From: SZAS-79 sp965279075
Lineage (GTDB): Bacteria > Pseudomonadota > Gammaproteobacteria > Burkholderiales > SG8-39
Assembly: GCA_965279075.1 (NCBI GenBank)
Contig: CBDIHI010000007.1
Coordinates: 62,001 to 126,000, forward strand
Reading direction: 5' to 3'
Length of the DNA: 64,000 bases
Part shown: piece by piece, positions 26,624-35,337 of the stretch
Layout of the letters: each line of letters opens with the position of its first letter
How positions within the stretch are numbered: position 1 is the first letter of the stretch
Program-made: the position numbers and the translations under genes
The notes under the pieces: model-generated
Databases searched by the model: none
What the model was told of the DNA's origin: nothing
The model's input: only the letters and a program-made list of their open reading frames with translations

Positions 26624-26893
26624 ATGGCGCGCAAACCTAAGAAAGCCCTCTGGGAACGCGGTTACAAGTCCCACTGCCTCTGGCGCGGGAAGGAAAAGCT
26701 CGCCAAGGTGCGCCTCGACCCCGAAGCCAACCTGAAGTACCTGTGGGAAGCGGCCGGAAGGACCGGGGAGGCGGGCACGCTGTCGGCGGCGAAATCCGCG
26801 GCGGAATACGCGCTCCTGCTGGCCGACCGGCAGCTCTCGCTCTTCGAGTTCGAGGAGCCGCAGCCCACCACTGGAAACGTAGCAGCCCCTTAA
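26624..26893 (+). CDS. Small basic protein encoded between parE and parC, unknown
   Basis: 89 residues, N-terminal half strongly basic and aromatic (KKALWERGYKSHCLWRGKEK), C-terminal half acidic (LADRQLSLFEFEEPQP). No signal peptide or membrane segment, and one Cys. It lies 24 bp after parE and 7 bp before parC on the same strand, so it is translated from the topoisomerase IV message. Its base composition matches its neighbours, which argues for a resident gene. Function unknown; a topoisomerase-associated factor is only a guess from position. Confidence 0.75.
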   Translation: MARKPKKALWERGYKSHCLWRGKEKLAKVRLDPEANLKYLWEAAGRTGEAGTLSAAKSAAEYALLLADRQLSLFEFEEPQPTTGNVAAP

Positions 26894-26900
26894 AGAAGAC

Positions 26901-29219
26901 ATGGAAGACACGAACACCCCGGACCTTTTCTCCTCGGACGCGGGCGACGACGCCGCGCCGATCGAGCAGCACGCCTCGCAGGCCTACCTCGGCTATGCGG
27001 TCTCCACGGTCAAGGCGCGCGCCCTGCCGGAAATCGCCGACGGCCTGAAGCCCGTGCAGCGCCGCATCCTCTATGCGATGGGCGACACCGGCGCGGACGG
27101 GTTCGCCAAGTGCGCGCGCTTCGTCGGCGAGGTGCTCGGCAAGTACCACCCGCACGGCGACTCGTCGACCTACGAGGCGATGGTGCACATGGCGCAGCCG
27201 TTCTCGATGCGCTACCCCCTCATCGACGGGCAGGGCAACTTCGGCTCGCGCGACGGCGACTCCGCCGCGGCCTACCGGTACACCGAAGCGAAGCTTTCGC
27301 GCTATGCGGAGCTGATGCTCGCCGAGATCGGCGAAGGCACGGTCGACTTCATCAAGAACTACGACGGCAAGTTCGACGAGCCCCAGCTGCTGCCGGCGCG
27401 GATGCCGTTCGGCCTGCTCAACGGCTCGTTCGGCATCCCCGTGGGCTTTTCGACGCGCATCCCGCCGCACAACCTGCGCGAGGTCGCGCTGGCGGCGGCG
27501 ATGGTCATCCGCAACCCGAAGGCCACGGTGGACGAGGTGATGGAAGTCCTGCCGGGCCCGGACTTTCCCGGCGGCGGGCAGATCATTTCCAACGCCGCCG
27601 AGATCCGGCAGGCCTACGACACCGGCCGGGGCTCGATCGCCATGCGCGCGCGCTGGCACGTGGAGCCGCTCGCGCGCGGCCAGTGGCGCATCGTGGTCGA
27701 CGAACTGCCTCACGGCGTGTCGTGCCGGCAGGTGCTGGAGGAGATCGAGGCGCTGGTGAACCCCAAGCCCGCCACCGGCAAGAAGGAAGTCTCCCAGGAG
27801 CAGAAGCGCCTGAAGCAGTTCGTGCTCGACATCGTCGAGACGGTGCGTGACGAGTCCGACCGCAAGAGCCGGATGCGCATCATCATCGAGCCGCGGTCCT
27901 CGCGCCAGGACGCCGACGAGATGATGAAGGCGCTGCTGGTGCACACCAGCCTCGAGATGCGCTACCCGCTGAACCTCACGTGGCTGGGGTTCCGCGACGG
28001 CCTGCCCGACACCAAGGGCATCGTCGGGGTGCTTTCCGAGTGGACGGAGTTCCGCATCGCCACGGTCCGCCGCCGCACGCAGTTCCGCCTCGACAAGTGC
28101 GAGTCGCGCCTGCACATCGTCGAGGGCCGCATCATGGCCTTCGTCAAGATCGACGAGATCATCAAGCTGATCCGCTCGTGCGAGGACCAGGCCGAGGCCA
28201 AGCGCAGGCTCTCCGAGAAGTGGGGCTTCACCGAGCGCCAGGCCGAGGACATCGTCAACCTGCGCCTCGGCCAGCTGACGCGCCTCGACGGCGTGAAGCT
28301 GAACGACGAGAAGAAGGCGCTGGAGAAGGAGAAGGACGAGTACCGCCGCATCCTCGACTCCGAGCGCGTGCTGAAGAACCTCGTCGTGAAGGAGCTCGAA
28401 GAGGACGCGAAGAAGTACGGCGACGACCGCCGCACGCTGATCCGCGCCGACGAGCGCACCTCGATCGAGCGCGCCGTGCTGGAAGAGCCCGTCACCGTGA
28501 TCCTGTCGAAGAAGGGCTGGATCCGCGCGCGCGTGGGCCACGGCATCGACCTGACCACGGTGAGCTTCAAGGACGGCGACGGCCTGGCGCAGGCGGCGGA
28601 GTGCAAGACCACCGACCAGGTGGTGTTCCTCGGTTCGTCGGGCAAGACCTGGACGCTGGAAGCCGCCGGGCTGCCTTCGGGCCGTGGCGACGGCGCGCCG
28701 GTCAACAGCCTCGTCAACGCGGGGGGCGATGCCATCGTCTGGATGGGCACGGGGTCGATGGAGCAAAGCCTGCTGCTGCACACCACGGCCGGCCACGGCT
28801 TCGTCGCGCAACTCAAGGACATGGTCACGCGCATGAAGGCGGGCAAGGAGTTCATGAAGCCGTCCGAAGGCGCGAAGGTGCTGCCGCCCGCGCCGGTGCC
28901 GGTGTTCAAGGGCGACGTGAGCCCCCGCGTGGCGGCCCTGTCCTCGGACGGGCGCCTGCTGGTGTTCCTGCTCGACGAAGTGCCGCTGCGCCCCAACGGC
29001 GGACTCGGCGTGCAGCTCATCGCGCTGCCCGAGAAGGTGGCGCTGGCCTCGGTGGTGGTGATCGACGGCACGCGCCTCGGGATTTCCGGCATGAAGCGCG
29101 GCAAGCGCTCCAGCGTCGAGCTGGGCAGGAAGGAGATCCGCGAATACGACGGGCGCCGCGCGCAGCGCGGCCGGGTGGCCGACGTCGGCCTCAAGGATGT
29201 CGACCGGCTGGAGGGATAG
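26901..29219 (+). CDS. parC: DNA topoisomerase IV subunit A
   Basis: 772-residue DNA breakage-reunion subunit. Hallmarks: AYLGYAVSTVKARALPEIAD, DGLKPVQRRILYAM, the GKYHPHGDSSTYEA quinolone-determining region and the active-site Tyr in AAAYRYTEAKLS. The C-terminal beta-pinwheel carries the degenerate blades expected of ParC (SLVNAGGDAIVWMG, VRISG-like turns) and no intact GyrA box was seen. At the QRDR positions it has D and S in HGDSSTYEA; the first serine fits a quinolone-sensitive state, by analogy only. Confidence 0.95.
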   Translation: MEDTNTPDLFSSDAGDDAAPIEQHASQAYLGYAVSTVKARALPEIADGLKPVQRRILYAMGDTGADGFAKCARFVGEVLGKYHPHGDSSTYEAMVHMAQPFSMRYPLIDGQGNFGSRDGDSAAAYRYTEAKLSRYAELMLAEIGEGTVDFIKNYDGKFDEPQLLPARMPFGLLNGSFGIPVGFSTRIPPHNLREVALAAAMVIRNPKATVDEVMEVLPGPDFPGGGQIISNAAEIRQAYDTGRGSIAMRARWHVEPLARGQWRIVVDELPHGVSCRQVLEEIEALVNPKPATGKKEVSQEQKRLKQFVLDIVETVRDESDRKSRMRIIIEPRSSRQDADEMMKALLVHTSLEMRYPLNLTWLGFRDGLPDTKGIVGVLSEWTEFRIATVRRRTQFRLDKCESRLHIVEGRIMAFVKIDEIIKLIRSCEDQAEAKRRLSEKWGFTERQAEDIVNLRLGQLTRLDGVKLNDEKKALEKEKDEYRRILDSERVLKNLVVKELEEDAKKYGDDRRTLIRADERTSIERAVLEEPVTVILSKKGWIRARVGHGIDLTTVSFKDGDGLAQAAECKTTDQVVFLGSSGKTWTLEAAGLPSGRGDGAPVNSLVNAGGDAIVWMGTGSMEQSLLLHTTAGHGFVAQLKDMVTRMKAGKEFMKPSEGAKVLPPAPVPVFKGDVSPRVAALSSDGRLLVFLLDEVPLRPNGGLGVQLIALPEKVALASVVVIDGTRLGISGMKRGKRSSVELGRKEIREYDGRRAQRGRVADVGLKDVDRLEG

Positions 29220-29254
29220 GATTGCCGTTTAAGGCAAGCCTGTTGACACGGGGG

Positions 29255-29269
29255 CCGCCACTGTGGCGG
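29255..29269 (+). promoter_or_regulatory. Stem-loop in the parC-GGDEF gap
   Basis: CCGCCAC-T-GTGGCGG, 7-bp perfect arms, ends 14 bases before the diguanylate cyclase start. There is no T-tract, so it may act on translation initiation rather than termination. A weaker stem, TTGCC-N6-GGCAA, lies at 29222-29237. Confidence 0.35.
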
Positions 29270-29283
29270 ACTTCCTCGGATAA

Positions 29284-30555
29284 ATGTTTTACTTTCCTCC
29301 GGCGGGAGGCGGCCTGAGCCCGGCCCTGCGCCCCTTCGTGCGCCCCGTGGCCGCGCCCGTCGCGATCCTTGCGGGCACCGCGCTGGCGGTCGGCTACGGG
29401 CCCGGGCTGCCGGCCACGCTGTCCGGGCTGCCGGTCCTCGCGCCCTACGTGGCGCTGTTCGCCGCCGCCGCGATCGCCTACTGGTTCAACCGCGGGCGCG
29501 CTTTCATCGCGGCCGTGTCCATGTTCGCCGCCTACGTCGGCTACCGCTTCGCGCTGGACCTCGGCGCGTTCTCGGCCAAGGCCGCCTACACCGCCCTGGT
29601 GGTGCTCGTGCCGGCCAACGTGCTGGCGGCGCTGGCGCTGCCGGAGCGCGGCGTGGTCCACCACCAGAACCACCGCTGGGTGCTGCTGGCCGTGGCGGAA
29701 CTGCTGCTGGTGGCGTGGATCGCCAGCGCCGGCCGGAACAGCCTTTCGGGCGTGGCCTGGGTCGGCGTGTTCGAGCACTGGGCGCTGCACAGCCCGCCGA
29801 CGCCGCTGGTCGGGCGGATCCTGTTCGCGGTGGCTTTCGGCGCCGCCATGTGGCGGGCGCATCCCAGGCCACCGGCCGTGGAGCCGCGGGCCCTCGACAT
29901 CGGCCTCGCCGCCGGGCTGCTGGCCTTCTTCATCGCGGCCGAATGGGTGGCGTCGCCCGCCGTGTTCGCCGCCTTCATGGCCGCGGCCGGGGGCGTGCTG
30001 CTCGTCGCCGTCCTGCAGGAGACGCACCGCCTCGCGTTCGCCGACGAACTGACCGGGCTGCCCAGCCGGCGCGCCCTGCAGGAGCGGCTGCCCGCGCTCG
30101 GGCCGGTCTGCGCGGTGGCGATGGCCGACGTCGACCACTTCAAGAAGTTCAACGACACGCACGGCCACGACATTGGCGACCAGGTGCTGAAGCTGGTCGC
30201 CGCGCGCCTTGCCGAGGTCGAGGGGGGCGGCGTGGCCTTCCGTTACGGCGGCGAGGAGTTCTGTGTGATCTTCGAGGGACGCACGGCCGACGAGGCCCAC
30301 GGTCACCTGGAGGAGATCCGCGCCTCGATCGAGGCCTACCAGATGGCGGTCAGGAACGACGAGCGCCCGCGCACCGCCGAGGAAGGCAGCCGGCTGCGCG
30401 GGGCGACCCTGCCGCAGAAGGTGCTGTCGGTGACGATCAGCATAGGCGTGGCCGACCGGGCGGGGCTGGAGATGAAGCCCATGGACGCCATCAAGGCGGC
30501 GGACGAGGCGCTGTACCGTGCCAAGTCGGCCGGGCGGAACCGGGTCTCCCGGTGA
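29284..30555 (+). CDS. Membrane-bound diguanylate cyclase (GGDEF)
   Basis: 423 residues: about six hydrophobic helices (residues 15-245), then a GGDEF domain. The domain starts at ADELTGLPSRRALQERL, has the metal/nucleotide Asp in MADVDHFKKFNDTHGHDIGD, and an active RYGGEEFCVIF (about residue 320). It makes c-di-GMP from two GTP. A canonical RxxD inhibitory site just before GGEEF is not evident. The NnrU gene follows within 31 bp on the same strand. Confidence 0.92.
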   Translation: MFYFPPAGGGLSPALRPFVRPVAAPVAILAGTALAVGYGPGLPATLSGLPVLAPYVALFAAAAIAYWFNRGRAFIAAVSMFAAYVGYRFALDLGAFSAKAAYTALVVLVPANVLAALALPERGVVHHQNHRWVLLAVAELLLVAWIASAGRNSLSGVAWVGVFEHWALHSPPTPLVGRILFAVAFGAAMWRAHPRPPAVEPRALDIGLAAGLLAFFIAAEWVASPAVFAAFMAAAGGVLLVAVLQETHRLAFADELTGLPSRRALQERLPALGPVCAVAMADVDHFKKFNDTHGHDIGDQVLKLVAARLAEVEGGGVAFRYGGEEFCVIFEGRTADEAHGHLEEIRASIEAYQMAVRNDERPRTAEEGSRLRGATLPQKVLSVTISIGVADRAGLEMKPMDAIKAADEALYRAKSAGRNRVSR

Positions 30556-30586
30556 CGATCCAACGAAGTGCTATAAAGGGCATCCC

Positions 30587-31153
30587 ATGCTGATCCTGAT
30601 CCTCGGACTCGTCGTCTTCCTCGGCCTGCACCTCGTGCCGGCGCTGCCCGCGCTGCGTGCGCCGCTGGTCGCCAGCCTCGGCGAGAAGCGCTACAAGGGC
30701 CTGTTCTCGGCGGTGTCCGGCGTCGGGCTGCTGCTGATCGTCGTGGGGTATGCGTACGCGCCGCGCGGCGAGCAGCTATTCGCCCCGTCCACGGGCGCGC
30801 GGCATGCGGCCCTGCTGGTCGTGCCCTTGGCTTTCATCCTCCTCGCCGCGGCGAACATGAAGGGCCACATCCGCCGCGTGGTGAAGCACCCGATGCTGGT
30901 CGGCCTTGGCCTGTGGGCGCTGGTGCACCTGCTCGCCAACGGGCACGCCAAGGCGACGCTGCTGTTCGGCGCCTTCCTCGCTTACGCGGCGCTGGACCTT
31001 GGCTCGGCCGTGGCGCGCAACGCAGTGAAGGAGTTCACCCCGCAGCGCAAGTTCGACTTCATGGCGGTCGGCGGGGGCGTGCTGCTGGCCCTGCTCGTAC
31101 TGCTGTTCCACCGCCTCGCCTTCGGCGTGGCGCCCGTGCCCTGGTCGCTGTAA
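30587..31153 (+). CDS. NnrU-family membrane protein
   Basis: 188-residue integral membrane protein with about six helices. It shows FLGLHLVPALPALRAPLVAS, HIRRVVKHPMLVGLGLWALVHLLANG and a C-terminal hydrophobic helix, matching NnrU. NnrU was named for nitric-oxide reductase-linked loci but is widespread, and here no denitrification gene is near. The start at 30587 follows AAAGGG. Confidence 0.85.
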   Translation: MLILILGLVVFLGLHLVPALPALRAPLVASLGEKRYKGLFSAVSGVGLLLIVVGYAYAPRGEQLFAPSTGARHAALLVVPLAFILLAAANMKGHIRRVVKHPMLVGLGLWALVHLLANGHAKATLLFGAFLAYAALDLGSAVARNAVKEFTPQRKFDFMAVGGGVLLALLVLLFHRLAFGVAPVPWSL

Positions 31154-31163
31154 AGGAATCCCC

Positions 31164-31529
31164 ATGCCCCGCGCCGTCCTCGACGAACCCCGCATCCATG
31201 CCGCCGTCCGTGAGTTCGTCGCGGGCCACCATGCGGACATCGTCCGCGAAGTGGAGGCGGCCATCGCGGCGAACGCGGTCGTGGTCGTGGGCATGCGCCA
31301 GAACCCCTGGCCGCGCAAGGCGCTGCGCCTGCTCGAGTCGAAGGGCATCCCCTTCAAGTACCTCGAGTACGGCAGCTACCTGTCGGGCTGGCGGCGGCGC
31401 AATGCGCTCAAGATGTGGGCCGGCTGGCCCACGCTGCCGATGGTGTTCGTGAAGGGGGTGCTGGTTGGCGGCGCGAACGAGCTCGCGCGGCTGGAGGCCG
31501 GCGGCGAGCTGGCGAAGATGCTCGCCTGA
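31164..31529 (+). CDS. Glutaredoxin-fold protein without active-site cysteines
   Basis: 121 residues. From about residue 38 the glutaredoxin fold is recognisable: AVVVVGMRQNPWPRKALRLL, then FKYLEYGSYLSGW, then WPTLPMVFVKGVLVGGANEL (the cis-Pro TxPxxF and GG motifs). Where family members have CPYC it reads NPWP, and the whole protein has no cysteine. It cannot do thiol-disulfide exchange, so a binding or regulatory role is likely. It starts 10 bp after nnrU, probably in one transcript. Reading frame and codon use look intact. Confidence 0.78.
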   Translation: MPRAVLDEPRIHAAVREFVAGHHADIVREVEAAIAANAVVVVGMRQNPWPRKALRLLESKGIPFKYLEYGSYLSGWRRRNALKMWAGWPTLPMVFVKGVLVGGANELARLEAGGELAKMLA

Positions 31530-31549
31530 TCCCCCGCGCGGCCGGCGGG

Positions 31550-31759
31550 TTACTTCTCGCCGATCTTCTTGACCGGCTTCTGCTTCATCGTGACTTCGAG
31601 GATCGTGCCCGCGGCTGCTATCCCCAGGGTGAAGACCAGAGTCCAGATGGACCAGAAACCCTTCCACACCGCCATGCCCTCCATCGCGATCCGCACGATC
31701 GAGACCATGAGCAGCACGGGGAACAGGAGCCCGAAGAAGAATTTGATGTGTTGTCCCAT
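31550..31759 (-). CDS. Small two-helix membrane protein, unknown
   Basis: 69 residues. Two hydrophobic segments (FFFGLLFPVLLMVSIVRIAM and WSIWTLVFTLGIAAAGTIL) and a basic tail (KQKPVKKIGEK) suggest an inner-membrane hairpin. It lies between convergent genes. No strong ribosome site is visible upstream of the ATG. Unrecognised family. Confidence 0.55.
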   Translation of the reverse strand: MGQHIKFFFGLLFPVLLMVSIVRIAMEGMAVWKGFWSIWTLVFTLGIAAAGTILEVTMKQKPVKKIGEK

Positions 31760-31814
31760 GGGCGCAACAGTACCAGAAAAATGAAGGCTGGCGCAGGGCC
31801 CTGCGCCGCCCGGG

Positions 31815-32762
31815 TCAGGGTTTCTTCGCGAGGATGCCCTTCCAGCGGGTCATCTCGGACTGCAGGAAGGCGCCGAATTCCTCGGGTGAGCTGGGCTTCG
31901 CGACCAGGCCCATGTCCTCGAAGCGCTTCCTGATGTCGGCGCCGTTCAGGGCCGTCGCCAGTTCCCTGTTCAGGCGCATCACGACGTCGCGCGGCGTGCC
32001 GGCCGGCGCGAACATCCCGCCCCAGCTGGCGAAGTCGTAGGCGGGCACCCCCGACTCCATCGCCGTCGGCACGTTGGGGAACGAGGGGTTCCGCTGCGGC
32101 GTGCTGACCGCGAGCGCCCTGAGCGCCCCCGACTTGATGTGCGGCGCCGACGCCGCCAGCGGGTCGATCATGAACGTGATGCGGTTCGAGATCAGGTCCG
32201 GGTGGGCGGCCGAGCTGCCCTTGTACGCGATCTCGGTCATTTCGCCGAGCTGCACCTGTTGCGCGAGCAGCAGCGTGGCGAGCAGCTGCGGGCTGCCCGG
32301 CCCGGTGGTGCCGAAGGTGACCTTGCCCTTGCTGTCGCGGACGTACTTGAAGAGCTCCTGCAGCGAGTTCACCGGCGACTGGGCGCTGACGACGAACACG
32401 TACGGCGTCATGTGCGTGAGCGACACCGGCGCGAAGTCCTTGATCGTGTCGAAAGGCAGGTCGGACATCAATATGGGGTTGATCGCCATGTTCGCCGCCG
32501 CCTGCAGCAGCGTGTAGCCGTCCGGGTCGGACTTCGCGACCGCGGCCATGCCCACGGTCTGCGAGGCGCCGGGGCGGTTCTCGATGATCACCGGCTTGCC
32601 CATGGACGCCGCAAGCTTGTCGCCGACGATCCGCGCGACGAGGTCGCTGGGGCCGCCGGTGGTGACCGGCACGATGATCTTCAAGGGCTTGGCGGGGTAC
32701 TGCGCGAGGGTGGAATGCATGAAGGCCGCCAGGGCGGCGGCCAGGACCAGTTTCGTTTTCAT
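31815..32762 (-). CDS. Bug/TctC tripartite-tricarboxylate-type solute-binding protein
   Basis: 315 residues with a signal peptide (LVLAAALAAFMHSTLA|QYPAKP) and the Bug fold: LKIIVPVTTGGPSDLVARIV, PVIIENRPGASQTVGMAAVA, FGTTGPGSPQLLATLL and the last helix ending FLQSEMTRWKGIL. Periplasmic binding protein for an organic acid. No TctA/TctB membrane subunits lie in the window. GAGGAGA precedes the start. The substrate is not predictable from sequence. Confidence 0.9.
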   Translation of the reverse strand: MKTKLVLAAALAAFMHSTLAQYPAKPLKIIVPVTTGGPSDLVARIVGDKLAASMGKPVIIENRPGASQTVGMAAVAKSDPDGYTLLQAAANMAINPILMSDLPFDTIKDFAPVSLTHMTPYVFVVSAQSPVNSLQELFKYVRDSKGKVTFGTTGPGSPQLLATLLLAQQVQLGEMTEIAYKGSSAAHPDLISNRITFMIDPLAASAPHIKSGALRALAVSTPQRNPSFPNVPTAMESGVPAYDFASWGGMFAPAGTPRDVVMRLNRELATALNGADIRKRFEDMGLVAKPSSPEEFGAFLQSEMTRWKGILAKKP

Positions 32763-32877
32763 TGTTTTGTCTCCTCTTCTGCCCGGATACTATCGCGACT
32801 TTCGTGCCGGAACCTTCGAGGAGTCGCGAATGCCGGAGACCGCCAGTGGCACGGGGAACCGAGCGCGTGGCCGCGTC

Positions 32878-33300
32878 CTAGGCCAGGCGTTCCAGCAGCC
32901 GGTCGGCGGTGACGATGGGGCAGCGTAGCTTGCCGGAGAGCGCAAGCAGGTCCTTGTCCCCGCTCACCAGGTAGTCCGCCTTCCCGGCGATCGCGAGTTC
33001 GAGGAACGGGACGTCGAACGGGTCCCGGCAAGCGGGGACCGGCGGCCGTGAGCGCGGGTCGCGCACCACGCTGCAGTAGGGGAGGTAGTCCGACAGCAGT
33101 TCATCCCGTTCGGCGGCCGACAGCCCGAATTTCGGGTACGCCAGGACGCGCGCAAGCTCGGAAACCGTGGCGCGGGAGACGAGGGGGTGCAGCCTTGCCT
33201 GCCGCCAGGCCAGGCGCAGCGAAGCCAGCCGGCCCCCCGGGAACACCAGCGCGGACAGGACGATGTTCGTGTCCAGGACCACGCGCGGCGGCGGGCTCAT
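32878..33300 (-). CDS. PIN-domain toxin (putative ribonuclease)
   Basis: 140 residues of the putative-toxin PIN family: VVLDTNIVLSALVFPGG (first acidic residue), ATVSELARVLAYPKFG (Glu), DPFDVPFLELAIAGKADYLV and SGDKDLLAL (further Asp ligands). It should cleave RNA with Mg2+ when free of antitoxin. Its ATG overlaps the stop of the AbrB-type antitoxin (ATGA), the usual antitoxin-first order. Confidence 0.85.
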   Translation of the reverse strand: MSPPPRVVLDTNIVLSALVFPGGRLASLRLAWRQARLHPLVSRATVSELARVLAYPKFGLSAAERDELLSDYLPYCSVVRDPRSRPPVPACRDPFDVPFLELAIAGKADYLVSGDKDLLALSGKLRCPIVTADRLLERLA

Positions 33301-33548
33301 TTCCGCGGGGGCCTGCCTTTCGGGGCGGCGGGCTTCCTCGCCCAGGCAACGGCCTCCTCGATATCCTCCTCGCTGAGGTCGAGTTCCGCGAGTTTCGCGC
33401 GCACCGCGTCCGCGCGCTGTATGCGGACCGGGGTGAGGATGATCCGGCCGTCCTTCGCCTGCACCTCGAAATACTCGGCCCCGCCGACGGCCGCGGTGGC
33501 GCTCTTGGGCAGGGTCAGCTGGTTCTTGGAGGTCAGCTTCGCGAGCAT
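33297..33548 (-). CDS. AbrB/MazE-type antitoxin
   Basis: 83 residues from the ATG at 33548. The swapped-hairpin DNA-binding start is LAKLTSKNQLTLPKSATAAV, then FEVQAKDGRIILTPVR, and a toxin-wrapping acidic and basic tail follows. The reading frame stays open upstream to 33605, but that stretch runs through the 21-bp palindrome and has no homology, so the shorter form is preferred. Neutralises the PIN protein encoded next and should repress its own operon. Confidence 0.78.
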   Translation of the reverse strand: MLAKLTSKNQLTLPKSATAAVGGAEYFEVQAKDGRIILTPVRIQRADAVRAKLAELDLSEEDIEEAVAWARKPAAPKGRPPRK

Positions 33549-33560
33549 GGGGAAATCCAG

Positions 33561-33581
33561 AAAGTAAGGATTCCTTACTTT
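33561..33581. promoter_or_regulatory. Operator palindrome of the AbrB/PIN operon
   Basis: AAAGTAAGGA-T-TCCTTACTTT, a perfect inverted repeat with 10-bp arms, lies 12 bp upstream of the antitoxin start in an otherwise GC-rich setting. AbrB-type antitoxins bind such sites to autoregulate. Confidence 0.6.
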
Positions 33582-33612
33582 AGCAATTTTCCTCGTGCGG
33601 CTCAACCCTCCG

Positions 33613-35337
33613 TCAGATCGGCACCACCCTCACGTGCAGCAGCGCGCTGCGGCCCCCGTCGACCGCCGCAAGGCACCGCTCGATCGCCGCGCCCGTCTCC
33701 GCCGGGTCCGACAGGCACTCGCCGTAGGCGCCGCTGACGGCGGCGAGCTTCGAGAAGTCCATGCCGCGCGGCAGGCGCGACTGGAAGGCGTCGCGCTGGA
33801 GCGCGGTGCCGTCGGGATACACGCGCAGCGTCGCGTCCCTGACCGCGTTCCAGCCGGTGTTGTCGACGATGATGCTGAAGATCGGCAGGCCGTGTTCCTT
33901 CGACACCGCGAACACGGAATCGAGGTTGCCGAAGTAGAAGCCCCCGTCGCCGACGATGTGCACCGAGCGGTGTTGCGGGCGCGCGAGCTTCACGCCCAGC
34001 GCGAGGCCGCCCGCGGCGCCGAGGCCGCTGCCGCTGTGGCGGATCATCGTGCAGGGCACGGGCCGCGGCACCTGCCGCGCGAAGACCGGGTTGTTGGTCA
34101 CGGCCTCGGACAGGATCGTGTCTTCCGGGGCGAGGCGCTTGCCGAGTTCCGCGGCGAAAAAATCCGGGTTGATCGCGCCCGGCGCGCCGGGGTCGGCGGC
34201 CAGTGCCGCCGCCTTCTTCTTCCTCACTGCGTATTCGGCTTCCATCGCCTTCCAGCGCGCGGCGGCCGCGGACTTGAAAGTCGCGGTGGCCTGGGATTCG
34301 ATCGCCTCGACCAGCTGTTCGATCACGCGGCCGGCGTCGGCCTCGATCCTTTCCTGCGCCGGGAAGCTCCACATCGGGATCGACTTCTTGATCGTATCGA
34401 TGTCGATGTGCGCCCAGTACGCGTCCGGGTGCGGCGCGGTGTCGCGCGGGATCCACGGCACGTCGGTGTCGACCATCAGCCCGAAGTCGGCCTGCGGCAG
34501 GAAGTCCGCGACGCGAAAGCCGCCGAAGCCCGCGAACTCGCGGCCGATGTTGATGACCGGCGCGTTCTCGAACACGCGCACGCCCGCGACGCGGGAAAGT
34601 TTCCCGATCGCGTCCGACGTGCGCTTGTGCTTGCCGCCGTAGCCGGTGATGAGCATCGGTCGTTCGGCCTTCATCAGCCGCGCGGCCAGGGCCTGCATGC
34701 GCGCAGGGTCGATGCCGCCGAGGCGCTGCGGCCCGTGGGATGCGTCGGGGAACGAGCGGATCGCCTCGGGCTGCCAGTGCTCGGCGAGCGTCTCCCGCGC
34801 GAACAGCAGGTGCACCGGGCCGGGCGGGTCGCTCTGCATCAGCGTGTGCGCGCGGCGCACGGTTTCCTTGGCCACGGCGCCGGACGGCAGCGTGTATTCC
34901 CACTTGGCGAAGGGCCGCACGATGCTGCCCTGGTCCATCGGCTCCTGCACGAAATGCACGTAGTCGTCGCGCGTGCCGGGCAGCTCGCCCAGGCTCGTGT
35001 ACGGCGCCTTGCCCGCCATCAGCATCACGGGGATGCGCGTGCGAAAGAGGTTGTGCATGCCCATCGCGGCGTTCGCGGTGCCCACGTCCACGTGCACCAT
35101 CACGCCCTGGCCGCGGCCGGTGGCGAGCGCGTATCCGCCCGCCATGTGCATCGCGGTGTTCTCGTGCGGGCAGAGGATCGATTTCGGGTAGGGCAGGCCC
35201 GCCGCGTCCATGCGCGCCATCTCCTCGATGATGGGCGCGTGGTCTGTGCCGAAGTTGCAGAAAAGGTACTCGACGCCTGCCTCTGACAGTCCGTCGAGGA
35301 GGAAGCGCGCCGCGGTCTGGCTGGTGGTGGTCTTCAT
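33613..35337 (-). CDS. Thiamine-pyrophosphate enzyme, acetolactate-synthase-like
   Basis: 574 residues with the three-domain TPP decarboxylase/synthase layout. N-terminal Pyr domain: ILCPHENTAMHMAGGYAL (catalytic Glu region). Central domain from about residue 200. C-terminal PP domain with the TPP motif GDGGFYFGNLDSVFAVS and IIVDNTGWNAVR. Resembles uncharacterised acetolactate-synthase-like or oxalyl-CoA/benzoylformate decarboxylase-type proteins found next to Bug genes. Its ATG overlaps the stop of the upstream Bug gene (ATGA), so the Bug protein probably imports its substrate or a precursor. Confidence 0.87.
   Translation of the reverse strand: MKTTTSQTAARFLLDGLSEAGVEYLFCNFGTDHAPIIEEMARMDAAGLPYPKSILCPHENTAMHMAGGYALATGRGQGVMVHVDVGTANAAMGMHNLFRTRIPVMLMAGKAPYTSLGELPGTRDDYVHFVQEPMDQGSIVRPFAKWEYTLPSGAVAKETVRRAHTLMQSDPPGPVHLLFARETLAEHWQPEAIRSFPDASHGPQRLGGIDPARMQALAARLMKAERPMLITGYGGKHKRTSDAIGKLSRVAGVRVFENAPVINIGREFAGFGGFRVADFLPQADFGLMVDTDVPWIPRDTAPHPDAYWAHIDIDTIKKSIPMWSFPAQERIEADAGRVIEQLVEAIESQATATFKSAAAARWKAMEAEYAVRKKKAAALAADPGAPGAINPDFFAAELGKRLAPEDTILSEAVTNNPVFARQVPRPVPCTMIRHSGSGLGAAGGLALGVKLARPQHRSVHIVGDGGFYFGNLDSVFAVSKEHGLPIFSIIVDNTGWNAVRDATLRVYPDGTALQRDAFQSRLPRGMDFSKLAAVSGAYGECLSDPAETGAAIERCLAAVDGGRSALLHVRVVPI

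Noticed and set aside
24647..26917. Long open frame antisense to parE (about 756 codons)
   Set aside because: Produced by the high-GC third-position bias on the opposite strand; composition is His/Asp/Val/Arg-rich and non-globular. The same holds for the long frames antisense to lon (55356-57767) and parC.
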